From Alphaproteobacteria bacterium (lineage in GTDB: Bacteria; Pseudomonadota; Alphaproteobacteria; CACIAM-22H2), in contig WGNX01000012.1 in NCBI GenBank assembly GCA_016124335.1, forward strand, positions 1 through 64,000: DNA of 64,000 nt, given 5' to 3'. Shown piece by piece: positions 17,005 through 26,092 of this stretch (position 1 is its first letter; each line of letters starts with the position of its first letter). The translations under genes and the position numbers were made by a program. Under the pieces are notes generated by a model that saw only the letters and a program-made list of their open reading frames with translations, searched no databases and had not been told where the DNA came from.

Positions 17005-17597
17005 CCGGCGATCCGGCTGCTGCGCCGGTTCGCCTCGATCTTGTCGACTTCGGCCTTTCGGCGGTCCTCGGCCTCGGTCACGCGGCGCTGGCATTCGGTC
17101 GAGCCGGCCGAATCGCACTGGCCACGAACGGTGGCGATCGCACGGTCCCATTGCTCGTTCTCGACGCGCACGCGCTCGTCGTAGTGGCGGTCGCGCTCGG
17201 CCTCGGTCTTGAACGTCGCCGGGTCCATGACGACCTGGATTTGCGGCGGAAACTTCTTTCCGGCACCGCGCGCGATGTCGATCACGCCGCCGACGATGCC
17301 GCCGAAGATCAGGTTGCCGAAGACCCAGCCATCCATCGACGCTTCAAGTTCCTGGGTCGCGCGCTGGTATCCGTCGGCGTTGCATTCAACGGTAACCGGC
17401 GAGGATTTCGCCGGGAGCGGAACGCTCGCGGGCGTGTTCACCTCGCGCGTGAAATCCTGGCCATGCAGCCGACAGCGCGCGTCGACGGGCTTTGTTTCGA
17501 GGTAGGTGGTCGATTCGGTGCCCGAGACGATCGAGGCGCAGGCCGACATCCCACACAGGGACATGGCGATCCCCGCACGAAGAATCTTTGCAACCAA
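17001..17597 (-). CDS. Putative lipoprotein of unknown function
   Basis: About 198 residues. A short positively charged and hydrophobic segment ends in the lipobox M-S-A-C, so the protein is probably lipidated and periplasmic. A glycine-rich hydrophobic stretch (VFGNLIFGGIVGGVIDIARG, near residue 107) follows, then a charged, probably coiled-coil tail. I use a TTG start at 17597 because GGAG lies nine bases upstream of it and the residues before it look non-coding; an ATG at 17669 is the alternative. The 90-base gap upstream is strikingly AT-rich. Confidence 0.6.
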   Translation of the reverse strand: MVAKILRAGIAMSLCGMSACASIVSGTESTTYLETKPVDARCRLHGQDFTREVNTPASVPLPAKSSPVTVECNADGYQRATQELEASMDGWVFGNLIFGGIVGGVIDIARGAGKKFPPQIQVVMDPATFKTEAERDRHYDERVRVENEQWDRAIATVRGQCDSAGSTECQRRVTEAEDRRKAEVDKIEANRRSSRIAG

Positions 17598-17687
17598 AGT
17601 TTGTGACTCCAGTTTACTATAAATTGTTCTACCAGAAATCCTATAATCGGATTCCCTGCAATCGATCAAGATGGAATTTTGCCCGCT

Positions 17688-19355
17688 TCAGGCGTCCGGC
17701 AGCGTCCGCGCGTCGGCAACGACGTGGACATCGAGCGTCCCCCGCCGGCCGCGAATGTCAATTGTATGGATCATATGCAATCCAAGATCGAGCGCGCTTG
17801 CCGCCGCCGCGTCGGCCGAAACCAGCACTTCGGCGCCGAATTCCTTCGTCAGCGCCTCGAGCCGGCTTGCCGTGTTGACCGTATCGCCGATGGCCGTGAA
17901 CTGGCGCGCCTGCGCGTAGCCCATCTCGCCCACGATGGCCGGGCCGGTATGGATGCCGATCCCGATGCGCAAGGGCGCCTTCAGGTCATGTGCGAGCGCG
18001 CGGTTGAGCGCCTCCAGCCGCACGATCATCGCCTTTGCCGCGGCGATCGCCGCGCGCGTGCCGGCCGCGGGCCCGCTTTCCACACCGAACAGCGCCACGA
18101 TCCCGTCGCCGACGAACTTGTCGAGCCGCCCGCCCGCCGCCTCGATGGCCGCCCCCATCTCGGCGAAATAGCGGTTGAGCAGGAAGACGACGTCGTAGGG
18201 CAGCTTCGTTTCCGACAGCGCGGTGAAGCCGCGCAGGTCGGCGAACATCACCGCGATGGTCTTCTCGCTGCCCGCCGCATCGCGCCACAAACGCCCGGCC
18301 GCCTGCGGTCCGGCATTGGCGGGCAGCAGCGGCACGATGGCGACATCACCCGTGGGCCGCGCCTGGCAGGCAAGCCGCACGCCCGGGGGTGCCCCCACGC
18401 GCGCGAGCACGGCAAGTTCGGCCGGTGCGGCGGCATCGAGATTCTCCATCCCGCGCTCCACCCGCACGCGGCAGGTCGAGCAGCGGCCGCGCCCGCCGCA
18501 TACGGCCGCGTGCGGCACATGACCGGCACGGCTGGCATCGAGGATCGAGGCACCGCGCGGCTGCACGACGATGCGCCCGTCGGGATAGGCGACCGCAAAG
18601 CGCCCGGCGCGGTGTTCGGCCCACACGCGCAAGCGCCGTGCCGCGAAGGTGCCCGCAATGGCGAACGCCCAGAAAAGATAGATGGCATGGCGGATGCGCT
18701 CGAGGAGTGCCGCGCCCGACGCATCGGCAAGCCGGTAGCGCGTGTCCATCGACGCGCGCCACGCCGGATCGTCGTAAAGCGCATTCGCTTCGCGCGCACC
18801 CGCCAGATAGCCGGCGAGTGCGGCCACGAACAGCGCCACGGCCAGCGCGAAAAGCACGAGCCGCACGCGCGGATAGAACGGCTTCAGGCGCAGCCAGAAA
18901 TGAACGCCGATGCAGCCGTGCAGCCAGGCCAGCGTCAGGCCCGCGAGCGTCAAGACCCCGGCCAGCGGATCGAAGCGCGTGCCGGTCAGCACGATCAGCG
19001 TGTGGAAGGGCGTGGTGTCGAGGAGGGCCGGACCGAGGCGGGCGGGCACCACATGGCCCGCCATCAGCGGCACGATCAGCAGGCCCGCGACAAGCTGGGC
19101 CGCCTCGCCGCGCGAAATCGCGCCGAAATCGCGCCGCGCGTAGATGGCGGCGAGCGCCAGCGCGAAATGCGAGCCGAGCGCGGCATAGAGCACGGCCTGC
19201 ACGGGCCATGTGCGCACGATCGCGAACATGACGCGCGCATATTCCTCGGCCGCGGCAAGCGAGATCGCCATCGCCGCATGGTTGGCAAGGTGAAGGCCCA
19301 CATAGACGAAAAGGACGAGACCGCCGGCAAGGCGCAGGCGGCGCGTCGTCCACAT
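17688..19355 (-). CDS. Membrane class III adenylate cyclase with a 2Fe-2S ferredoxin domain
   Basis: A 555-residue protein in three parts. Residues 1-245 hold about six membrane helices with several histidines (H22, H26, H63, H101, H118, H146, H152) that could bind haem. Residues about 255-345 form a plant-type ferredoxin with the 2Fe-2S set C286-x5-C292-x2-C295 and C330. Residues about 365-550 are a class III cyclase: metal Asp373 and Asp417, adenine-selecting Lys413, and IGDTVNTASRLE. It should make cAMP in response to redox state or respiration; that coupling is inferred. It is the last gene of the ftsE operon, starting one base after plsC. An ATG 33 bases upstream is the alternative start. 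Confidence 0.85.
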   Translation of the reverse strand: MWTTRRLRLAGGLVLFVYVGLHLANHAAMAISLAAAEEYARVMFAIVRTWPVQAVLYAALGSHFALALAAIYARRDFGAISRGEAAQLVAGLLIVPLMAGHVVPARLGPALLDTTPFHTLIVLTGTRFDPLAGVLTLAGLTLAWLHGCIGVHFWLRLKPFYPRVRLVLFALAVALFVAALAGYLAGAREANALYDDPAWRASMDTRYRLADASGAALLERIRHAIYLFWAFAIAGTFAARRLRVWAEHRAGRFAVAYPDGRIVVQPRGASILDASRAGHVPHAAVCGGRGRCSTCRVRVERGMENLDAAAPAELAVLARVGAPPGVRLACQARPTGDVAIVPLLPANAGPQAAGRLWRDAAGSEKTIAVMFADLRGFTALSETKLPYDVVFLLNRYFAEMGAAIEAAGGRLDKFVGDGIVALFGVESGPAAGTRAAIAAAKAMIVRLEALNRALAHDLKAPLRIGIGIHTGPAIVGEMGYAQARQFTAIGDTVNTASRLEALTKEFGAEVLVSADAAAASALDLGLHMIHTIDIRGRRGTLDVHVVADARTLPDA

Positions 19356-19356
19356 C

Positions 19357-20082
19357 TCAGCCGCCCGCCTCGGCCGCAAGTCGCGCACTCGCCGTTTCGA
19401 TGCGCGATTCGAGTTCGCGCATGAACGCGGCCCGCGACAGGCCCGGCGGTATCGGGTCGAGCACCTCGATCACCATCGTGCCGGGCTTCTTGGCGAAGCT
19501 GCGCCTGCCCCAGAACAGGCCGGAATTGAGAGCAACCGGCACGCAGCCCACGCCGAGCTTCGAATAGAGCCCCGCCACGCCCGGATGGTAGGGCCACTCC
19601 GACGTCGGGGCACCCGGCGGCACGCGCGTGCCTTGCGGGAAGATGACGATCTGCTGGCCGCGCGCGAGCGCGCGTTCGGCCGCTTCGAGCATCTTCTTGA
19701 GCGCGGCCGAGCCGCCCTTGCGGTCGACCGGGATATTGCCCTGCTTCCAGGCGAGCCAGCCGTAAAGCGGGATCGACAGGATCTCCTTCTTCATCACGTA
19801 GGCCGGATCGGGGCTGATCTTGTGGAAGATCATCGTGTCCCACGCCGACTGGTGCTTGACCGCGATGAGTCCGGGCTGCGCAAGCAGTTCCACCCGCCCG
19901 CGCAGCTCGAAGCGCAGGCCGCAGATGAAGCGCAAGCCCCAGTCGAGCGCATCCATCCAGCGCTTGCCGACAAGGCACGACCAGCGCCGCGCCATCAGGT
20001 GCGTGGGCAGCGACGCGACGAGGAACAGCACCGTCAGCGCGACGAACCAGATGTTGAAGGCGAGCGAGCGCAGCTTCGTCAC
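19357..20082 (-). CDS. plsC: 1-acyl-sn-glycerol-3-phosphate acyltransferase
   Basis: A 241-residue membrane acyltransferase adding the second acyl chain to lysophosphatidic acid. The catalytic KHQSAWDTMIF (H-x4-D) lies near residue 75 and the substrate motif IFPQGTR near residue 150; one N-terminal hydrophobic helix anchors it. The GTG start overlaps the ydcF stop by four bases (GTGA). It sits in the operon downstream of ftsEX, an arrangement repeated in related genomes. Confidence 0.9.
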   Translation of the reverse strand: MTKLRSLAFNIWFVALTVLFLVASLPTHLMARRWSCLVGKRWMDALDWGLRFICGLRFELRGRVELLAQPGLIAVKHQSAWDTMIFHKISPDPAYVMKKEILSIPLYGWLAWKQGNIPVDRKGGSAALKKMLEAAERALARGQQIVIFPQGTRVPPGAPTSEWPYHPGVAGLYSKLGVGCVPVALNSGLFWGRRSFAKKPGTMVIEVLDPIPPGLSRAAFMRELESRIETASARLAAEAGG

Positions 20083-20714
20083 GGCGGGTTTCCTTCGGGC
20101 GTTTCGGCCGCTTCGGGCCCGGGCGAGAAGATCGGGCGCACGAGGGCGAAAAGATATTTGTGATACTCCGCCTGCACCAGCGCATAAGTTCCCGGCCAGC
20201 GCCACCATTCGTCGATGCGGAAGGCGTCGGGGAACACCGGATGGGGCACGATCTCCACGCCCGGCATCGCGCGGCGGAATTCCAGCAGCGAACGGCGCAG
20301 ATGGTAGTTCGCGGTGACCAGACGCAGGCTCGCGAAATGTTCGCGGCCCATCCACTCGGCCGTTTCGGTCGCGTTGCCGGCGGTGGAATCGGCGGCATAA
20401 CCAAGCTCGACGCAGCATTCGACCGATTCCGGCCTCTGGCGGGCGACACGCAGCAGATCCTGCACGTCGACGCCGCGATAGACGCCGGAAACGAGCAGCT
20501 TCTTGGCCTTGCCTTCGGCCAGCAGGCGCAGCCCCTCGCGCAGGCGCATGGGCCCGCCGGTCAACACCACGATCGCGTCGGTCGACGCGCCCGTGTCGAC
20601 GAGCGTACGCGGGATCGTCTCGGCAAACCACGCCATGCCGCCGAAATAGGCCGCGACGACGCCCGCGATGGCGAGCGCCACCCACGCGATCTGGCGGCGC
20701 GGGCCCGGCTTCAT
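20079..20714 (-). CDS. YdcF/ElyC-family (DUF218) envelope protein
   Basis: A 211-residue protein with one N-terminal membrane helix (residues about 9-30) and a DUF218 domain. Its features are DAIVVLTGGPMRLREGLRLL, LVSGVYRGVD and a cluster around ADSTAGNATETAEW, then LVTANYHLRRSL. Relatives (ElyC, SanA, YdcF) act in envelope or polyprenyl-carrier metabolism; the precise reaction is unsettled. The ATG overlaps the HAD-phosphatase stop (ATGA) and its own stop overlaps plsC. Confidence 0.85.
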   Translation of the reverse strand: MKPGPRRQIAWVALAIAGVVAAYFGGMAWFAETIPRTLVDTGASTDAIVVLTGGPMRLREGLRLLAEGKAKKLLVSGVYRGVDVQDLLRVARQRPESVECCVELGYAADSTAGNATETAEWMGREHFASLRLVTANYHLRRSLLEFRRAMPGVEIVPHPVFPDAFRIDEWWRWPGTYALVQAEYHKYLFALVRPIFSPGPEAAETPEGNPP

Positions 20715-21262
20715 GGCGCGGCCTTGCCAAGAAGCACGTCGACCGCATCGGCCAGCGTCTCGTGGACCGAAACCGGCAGCAGATCGGCCGGCAGGCCGGC
20801 GGCCTGCGTGCGTGCGCCGTGGCCCGTGCGCACGAGATGGCGCGGGCAGCCGGCGGCGCGGGCGGCCTGCATGTCGGTGAGCGTGTCGCCCACGAACGGT
20901 GTATCGCCGGCCGTGGCGCCGAAGCGGCGCATGGCTTCCTTCAGCATGCCCGGTTCGGGCTTGCGGCAGGCCGACGGGCGGCCGGGCGCATCCGGGCAAT
21001 GGAAGATCGCATCGAGCCTTGCCCCCTCGCGCGCCAGTTCGTCGCGCAGCCGGTCGTGGATGCGCGAAAGCATCGCTTCGTCGAAAATGCCGCGGCCGAT
21101 CGGCGACTGGTTCGTGCACACGGCGACGAGCAGCCCCGCCGCGTTGAGGCGCGCCACCGCCACGGCCGAGCCCGGCAGCATCACCAGTTCGCCCGGATTT
21201 TTCACATAGTCCGGACGGTCGACATTGAGAACGCCGTCGCGATCGATCAGGACAAGTCGCAT
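20711..21262 (-). CDS. HAD-superfamily histidinol/heptose-bisphosphate-type phosphatase (GmhB-like)
   Basis: A 183-residue HAD-IIIA phosphatase. Motif I is LIDRDGVLNVDR, motif II lies in VCTNQSPIGRG, a Cys/His zinc loop is partly visible (HCPDAPGRPSACRKP) and motif IV is FVGDTLTDMQAA. The best fit is D-glycero-beta-D-manno-heptose-1,7-bisphosphate 7-phosphatase, which would supply LPS core heptose, but no other heptose gene is nearby. It starts ten bases after the ftsX stop. Confidence 0.8.
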   Translation of the reverse strand: MRLVLIDRDGVLNVDRPDYVKNPGELVMLPGSAVAVARLNAAGLLVAVCTNQSPIGRGIFDEAMLSRIHDRLRDELAREGARLDAIFHCPDAPGRPSACRKPEPGMLKEAMRRFGATAGDTPFVGDTLTDMQAARAAGCPRHLVRTGHGARTQAAGLPADLLPVSVHETLADAVDVLLGKAAP

Positions 21263-21272
21263 CGCGGCCCTT

Positions 21273-22142
21273 CTAAAGGATGCGGCCGAGGTTGCGCAGC
21301 ACCGTCGCATAGGCGGCGACCGCCGCGACAAGCGTTGCGGCCACCGGCACCGCCGCAAGGGCGGCCCAGTCGAACGCGCCAAGTGCCGGCAACGGAAAGG
21401 CCAGCGACTGCGCCGAACTTGCCACCGAGTGCGCCACGGCCAGCACGGCCGCACCGCCAAGCGTGCCCGCGGCGGCACCGGCAAAGGCAAGCCGCATGGC
21501 GGCCTGCGCGAACTGGCTGGCGATATAGGCGTCCTCCGCGCCCACCAGATGCAGGAGGTCGACGGCCTCGCGGTGCATGGCAAGGCCCGCGCGCGTGGCG
21601 AAGGCAACGCAGCTCGCCGCGGCAAGTGCGACCGCCGCCACGACGATGGAGGCGACGATCGTCGCCGCACGCGCCAACGCAAGGAAGCCCGAAAGCCAGC
21701 TCGAATGGTCGTCGAGATCGGCGCCGGGCACCGCGGCGGCCAGCTTGCGGCGCAGGCCCGGCAGGTCGACATGCGCGCCCTCGCGCAGCTTGACGTCGAT
21801 CAGCACCGGGATCGGCAGGTCGGCGAGATTGCCCGCCCCCAGCCACGGGGCGAGCAGCTTTTCCGCGCGCGCGCGCGCGAACGCCTCGGCGTGCGCGACC
21901 GCCGGATCGGCGCGCAGCACGCGCAAGGCCGTCGCCGCATCGCCGCCCGCCGGTATCTCGGCCGTCAGCGTGCCTTCGAAGCTTGCCTGCCAGCGCTGCG
22001 CGGTGCCCGCCAGCGCCAGCGCCAGCCCAAGCGCCAGCGTGGCAAGGAAGGCCAGCGCCCCGACGACGGCCGCGATCCATCGCCGTTCGCGATCGCGTTC
22101 GAGCGCAAGCTCGCCGCCAAGGCCGAGACGGAAGAACTTCAT
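21273..22142 (-). CDS. ftsX: Cell division ABC transporter permease FtsX
   Basis: A 289-residue membrane subunit of the FtsEX complex, which transmits ATP hydrolysis to periplasmic peptidoglycan hydrolases at the septum. There is a cytosolic N-terminus ([15 protein letters not shown]), a first helix near residue 25-50, a periplasmic loop of about 120 residues and three further helices. The ATG overlaps the ftsE stop (ATGA). Periplasmic hydrolases such as the M23 protein at 15.7 kb are potential targets, by inference only. Confidence 0.9.
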   Translation of the reverse strand: MKFFRLGLGGELALERDRERRWIAAVVGALAFLATLALGLALALAGTAQRWQASFEGTLTAEIPAGGDAATALRVLRADPAVAHAEAFARARAEKLLAPWLGAGNLADLPIPVLIDVKLREGAHVDLPGLRRKLAAAVPGADLDDHSSWLSGFLALARAATIVASIVVAAVALAAASCVAFATRAGLAMHREAVDLLHLVGAEDAYIASQFAQAAMRLAFAGAAAGTLGGAAVLAVAHSVASSAQSLAFPLPALGAFDWAALAAVPVAATLVAAVAAYATVLRNLGRIL

Positions 22143-22807
22143 GCCGCCTTCGCATGGCGCGTCAGCACGCCGTCATCGAGCCGGAGTTCGGGATGGCGCG
22201 ACTCGCGCACGAGTTGCAGGTTGTGCGTGGCGATGACGATCGTGGTGCCCAGGCGGTTCAGCTCCTCGAAAAGGCGCATCAGGCGGATCGCGATGCGATC
22301 GTCGACGTTGCCGGTCGGCTCGTCGGCGATGAGAAGCTGCGGGCGGCCGATAACCGCGCGCGCGATCGCCACGCGCTGCTTCTGCCCGCCCGACAGCGTG
22401 GGCGGCAGCGCGCCCAGATGGTCGCCAAGCCCCACCCAGGCCAGAAGCTCGGCGGCGTGCTCGCGCACCTGATGCTCGTCGGTGCCCTGCACGCGCAGCG
22501 GCAGGGCCACGTTGTCGACGACCGAGAGATGGTCGAGCAGGCGGAAATCCTGGAAGACCGTGCCGATGCGCCGGCGCAGGCCGGGAAGTGCGGTGCGTTC
22601 CACCCGCGCCACGTCGCGCCCGAACAGGTGGACCGTCCCGCGCGAGGGCACGCGCGCCAGGTAGAGGAGCGACAGCAGCGAGGACTTGCCGGCCCCCGAA
22701 GCGCCGGTCAGGAAATGGAAGCTGCCCGATTCGAGCCGGAAACTGACGTCGCGCAGCACCTCCGGCCCAAGGCCGTAGCGCAAGCCCACCTGCTGGAAAA
22801 TCACCAT
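22139..22807 (-). CDS. ftsE: Cell division ATP-binding protein FtsE
   Basis: A 222-residue ABC ATPase. Walker A is GASGAGKSS at residues 35-43, the signature is [14 protein letters not shown], Walker B is [13 protein letters not shown], and the switch His is in [23 protein letters not shown] matches FtsE Q-loop sequence. It is the first gene of the minus-strand operon. The zinc-ribbon protein gene is divergent across a 177-base gap that must hold both promoters. Confidence 0.95.
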   Translation of the reverse strand: MVIFQQVGLRYGLGPEVLRDVSFRLESGSFHFLTGASGAGKSSLLSLLYLARVPSRGTVHLFGRDVARVERTALPGLRRRIGTVFQDFRLLDHLSVVDNVALPLRVQGTDEHQVREHAAELLAWVGLGDHLGALPPTLSGGQKQRVAIARAVIGRPQLLIADEPTGNVDDRIAIRLMRLFEELNRLGTTIVIATHNLQLVRESRHPELRLDDGVLTRHAKAA

Positions 22808-22984
22808 TCCGTCCGCCTGCCCCGGGGTCGCAGGCGACGCATTTCTTCTGCCCGCACCCCCTTTTGCCGGATGGTCGCACGCGCAAACCGGCACCCGCAA
22901 GCTTGCCCCGGCACACGGCGGCGCCCTATAAAAGCATTTGGCTTCCGCGACTTCGTCCACCAGAAGGCGTTCCGTGACCGCCCC

Positions 22985-23881
22985 ATGATCGTTGCCTGCC
23001 CCAAATGCGCCACGCGCTTCCGCCTGCCCGACGAAGCGCTGGGCGAAGGCGGCCGGACCGTGCGCTGCGGCTCGTGCGGCAATAGCTGGCTCCAGCGGCC
23101 GCGCCAGGCCATCCTCGAACTCAACCCGCGCTTCCCGAAAACGGCCCGGCGCATGCGCGAGGGCATGTCCGATGACGGCACCTCGATGCCGGCTGCGCCC
23201 CGTGCGCGCATGGACGAAGCGCCGGCCTACGCGCCGCCACCGCCCCCGCCCCCGCCGCCCCCGCCGCCGCCGCCCCGGCCGCGCATGCCCGAACCCGCGC
23301 CGATGGCCGACGCGCCGGCAGCCGCGGCACCGCCCGCCGATTTCGCCCAAACAATGCGTGCGGCACTGGCCGCGGCGGATGCCGACGTTCCCGCCAGGCC
23401 CGAGGCGGAACCGGAAATGGCCGCCGCCGCCGCCGCGCCGCGCCGGTCGATCGCCGCGGTCTTCGGCTGGCTGCTGTTCGCGCTGACGACGACGGCGATC
23501 GGCGTGGGCGTTTTCGCGCAAGGCGAGATCATGGCCCGCTTCCCGCAGGCGCGGCCGATCTACAAGGAGCTGCGCTTCCCCGTGCCACCGCCGGGCGAAG
23601 GGCTTGCCGTCGAGACCATGCCGCCCACGCGCGTCGAGGCCGACGGCAAGGCGACGCTTGAAATCAAGGGCACGATCCGCAATCCCGGCGGCATGGCCCG
23701 CCCGATCCCGATGCTGCGCGCCGTGCTGCGCGACGGCGAAGGCAAGGATGTCGCGACGTGGGATTTCAAGGCGGAGATGTCGCGCATCGAACCGGGCGGC
23801 GACGTGGCGTTCAGCACCACGCTGGCCGACCCGCCGGCAACCGCGGGCCAGTTGCAGATCCTGTTCCTGGAAATGTACTGA
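22985..23881 (+). CDS. MJ0042-type zinc-ribbon protein with one membrane helix
   Basis: A 298-residue protein. Residues 1-40 are an MJ0042 zinc ribbon (CPKCATRF and CGSCGNSW, four Cys). A proline-rich linker includes a run of 14 prolines and then an acidic/Ala-rich stretch. A single membrane helix follows (about residues 157-180) and the C-terminal 110 residues are beta-rich and periplasmic, similar to DUF3426. Function is unknown; conserved placement beside ftsE suggests an envelope or division role. The poly-proline run reads as a glycine run on the other strand, which is not a gene. Confidence 0.8.
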   Translation: MIVACPKCATRFRLPDEALGEGGRTVRCGSCGNSWLQRPRQAILELNPRFPKTARRMREGMSDDGTSMPAAPRARMDEAPAYAPPPPPPPPPPPPPPRPRMPEPAPMADAPAAAAPPADFAQTMRAALAAADADVPARPEAEPEMAAAAAAPRRSIAAVFGWLLFALTTTAIGVGVFAQGEIMARFPQARPIYKELRFPVPPPGEGLAVETMPPTRVEADGKATLEIKGTIRNPGGMARPIPMLRAVLRDGEGKDVATWDFKAEMSRIEPGGDVAFSTTLADPPATAGQLQILFLEMY

Positions 23882-23882
23882 G

Positions 23883-24482
23883 CTATGTGCGCGTGGGCGC
23901 GGCGGGCAATTCGCCACGCAGCGCGCGAAGAAGGGCCAGCGCCTCTTTCGAATCCCACGTCGCCGCCCCTTCGAGGCGGCCGGTCTCGCGGCCCTCGGCA
24001 TCGATCACGATCGTGGTGGGAAGCCCGCGGATCTTGAATGCGCGCATCGATGCACCCGTCGGGTCGAGATAGACGGGCAGCTTGCGCAGGTCGTGCATCG
24101 CGAAGAACGGCGCCACCTGGCGCATGCCCGCCCGGTCGAGGGAGATGGCGACCACGGCCATTCCTTCGTCGACGACGGTTGCCTGCAGGCGGTCGAGCGA
24201 GGGCATTTCCTCCACGCACGGCGCGCACCACGTTGCCCAGAAATTGAGGACGACGAGCCGCCCCTTGAAGTCCGCGAGCGTGTGCGCCTCGTCCTCGGCG
24301 TCCTTGAACGCGATGGCCGGGGCCGGAACGGGCCGGTCGAGCGTCTGGAACGGGCCCATCGCGCCGCGGAACTGCGGCGCGCGGGCGGCCGCCGCGAACC
24401 CGAAAATCCTTGATCCGCCCGCGCCAAGCGCTAGGGTCGCGCCCGCGCCGAGCGCAAGCATTGTGCGCCGGTCTTTCAACAT
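23883..24482 (-). CDS. TlpA-like thiol:disulfide oxidoreductase, probably Tat- or Sec-exported
   Basis: A 199-residue thioredoxin-fold protein. The N-terminus (MLKDRRTMLALGAGATLAL) looks like a twin-arginine signal, and the redox site WCAPC is at residues 85-89, followed by the cis-Pro region GLPTTIV. It should reduce periplasmic disulfides, for instance in cytochrome maturation; the partner is unknown. I use the ATG at 24482; an ATG at 24503 in the same frame would overlap the argH start codon on the other strand. Confidence 0.85.
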   Translation of the reverse strand: MLKDRRTMLALGAGATLALGAGGSRIFGFAAAARAPQFRGAMGPFQTLDRPVPAPAIAFKDAEDEAHTLADFKGRLVVLNFWATWCAPCVEEMPSLDRLQATVVDEGMAVVAISLDRAGMRQVAPFFAMHDLRKLPVYLDPTGASMRAFKIRGLPTTIVIDAEGRETGRLEGAATWDSKEALALLRALRGELPAAPTRT

Positions 24483-24501
24483 GGTCTTAATATAGGTCGT
24501 C

Positions 24502-25923
24502 ATGGCCCGTCGATCCAAGTCCGCGTCCCCGAAAAAGCCTGCCGGCGCCAACCCGATGTGGGGCGGGCGCTTCGGCGTGGCGCCCGACGCGATCATGCAG
24601 AAGATCAACGCGTCGATCGACGTGGACAAGCGCCTGTATGCCGAGGACATCGCCGGCTCGATCGCGCATGCGCGCATGCTCGCCAGCCGCGACATCCTTT
24701 CCGCGCGCGATGCCGCTGCCATCGTCAAGGGCCTCGAGGCGGTGCGCTGCGAGATCGAAAGCGGCAGTTTCGTCTTCCGCACCGAGCTGGAAGACATCCA
24801 CATGAATGTCGAGGCGCGGCTGGCCGAACTGATCGGCGAGCCGGCCAAACGGCTGCATGTCGCGCGCTCGCGCAACGACCAGGTCGCCGTCGATTTCCGC
24901 CTGTGGGTGCGCGGCGCGTGCGACCGGGCCGATGCGGCGTTGCGCGAATTCCAGCGCGCGCTGATCGACCGGGCGGAAAAGCATGCCGCCACGGTGATGC
25001 CGGGCTTCACGCATCTCCAGCCCGCCCAGCCCGTCACCTTCGGCCATCACCTGATGGCGTATGTGGAAATGGCCGGGCGCGACCGCGCGCGCTTTGCCGA
25101 TGCGCGCAAGCGCCTCAACGAATGTCCGCTGGGGGCCGCCGCCCTTGCCGGCACGTCCTTTCCCATCGACCGCAGCCACACCGCCAGGGCGCTGGGCTTC
25201 GAGCGGCCGACGGCAAATTCGCTCGACAGCGTTTCCGACCGCGATTTCGCGCTCGAGTTCCTTGCCGCCGCTTCCATCGCCGCGATCCACCTGTCGCGGC
25301 TGGCCGAGGAATTCGTGATCTGGACGGGCCCGCAGTTCGGCTTCGTGCGCCTTTCCGATGCGTGGTCGACCGGCTCCTCGATCATGCCGCAGAAGCGCAA
25401 TCCCGATGCGGCCGAACTGGTCCGCGCGACGACCGGCCGGCTCTTCGGCTCGCTGATCGGCCTTGCGACGGTGATGAAGGGGCTGCCGCTCGCCTATTCC
25501 AAGGACATGCAGGAAGACAAGGCGCGCACCTTCGCCGCCGCCGACGCGCTGATGCTGGCCGTCGCCGCGATGACCGGCATGATCGACGACCTTACCGTGG
25601 ACGAGGCGCGCATGAAGGCCGCCGCCGGTGCCGGCTTCATCACCGCCACCGACCTTGCCGACTGGCTCGTGCGCGAACTGGGCATGCCGTTCCGCGAGGC
25701 CCACCATGTCACGGGCCGCATCGTGCGCCGCGCCGAGGAGAAGGGCTGCGACATCGCCGAACTGCCGCTTGCCGACATGCGCGCGATCGAGCCGCGCATC
25801 GCGAAATCGGTCTACGCCGTTTTGGGCGTCGAGAATTCGGTCGCCAGCCGCACCAGCTTCGGCGGGACCGCACCCGCCAATGTCCGCCGCGCGTGCCGCG
25901 CGGCGCGCGCCAAGTATCTGTAA
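24502..25923 (+). CDS. argH: Argininosuccinate lyase
   Basis: A 473-residue enzyme cleaving argininosuccinate to arginine and fumarate, the last step of arginine synthesis. The fumarase/aspartase-superfamily signature [16 protein letters not shown] is near residue 292, with [14 protein letters not shown] near 115 and [16 protein letters not shown] near 168. The start is opposite the tlpA-like gene. The small lipoprotein and lysA follow 16 bases on, an arrangement conserved in proteobacteria. Confidence 0.96.
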   Translation: MARRSKSASPKKPAGANPMWGGRFGVAPDAIMQKINASIDVDKRLYAEDIAGSIAHARMLASRDILSARDAAAIVKGLEAVRCEIESGSFVFRTELEDIHMNVEARLAELIGEPAKRLHVARSRNDQVAVDFRLWVRGACDRADAALREFQRALIDRAEKHAATVMPGFTHLQPAQPVTFGHHLMAYVEMAGRDRARFADARKRLNECPLGAAALAGTSFPIDRSHTARALGFERPTANSLDSVSDRDFALEFLAAASIAAIHLSRLAEEFVIWTGPQFGFVRLSDAWSTGSSIMPQKRNPDAAELVRATTGRLFGSLIGLATVMKGLPLAYSKDMQEDKARTFAAADALMLAVAAMTGMIDDLTVDEARMKAAAGAGFITATDLADWLVRELGMPFREAHHVTGRIVRRAEEKGCDIAELPLADMRAIEPRIAKSVYAVLGVENSVASRTSFGGTAPANVRRACRAARAKYL

Positions 25924-25939
25924 GGGAGACGAGAAGCGC

Positions 25940-26092
25940 ATGAGTTCGCGCACGCCGATCATCCTGGTCCTCGCGCTTTCGCTGCTGCTGCCGCTGGCCG
26001 CATGCGGGCGCAAGGGCCCGCCCGAAGCGCCCGAGGGGGCCGACCCGAAATATCCGCGCAGCTACCCGGCCGGCGCGCCGACCCCGCAATGA
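25940..26092 (+). CDS. lptM: LptM-like small lipoprotein
   Basis: A 50-residue lipoprotein. The signal segment ends in the lipobox L-A-A-C with the modified Cys at residue 22, followed immediately by G-R-K-G-P-P, the CGxKGP hallmark of LptM (YifL), which helps oxidative maturation of the LPS translocon LptD. GGGAGA lies before the ATG. It sits between argH and lysA, as in many proteobacteria, and its stop overlaps the lysA start (ATGA). Confidence 0.85.
   Translation: MSSRTPIILVLALSLLLPLAACGRKGPPEAPEGADPKYPRSYPAGAPTPQ

Noticed and set aside
17679-19424. A 581-codon open frame on the plus strand
   Set aside because: It is the antisense of the adenylate cyclase, whose catalytic and Fe-S motifs are clear on the minus strand.
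23227-23300. Glycine-rich repeat protein on the minus strand
   Set aside because: It is the reverse reading of the poly-proline linker in the zinc-ribbon protein.
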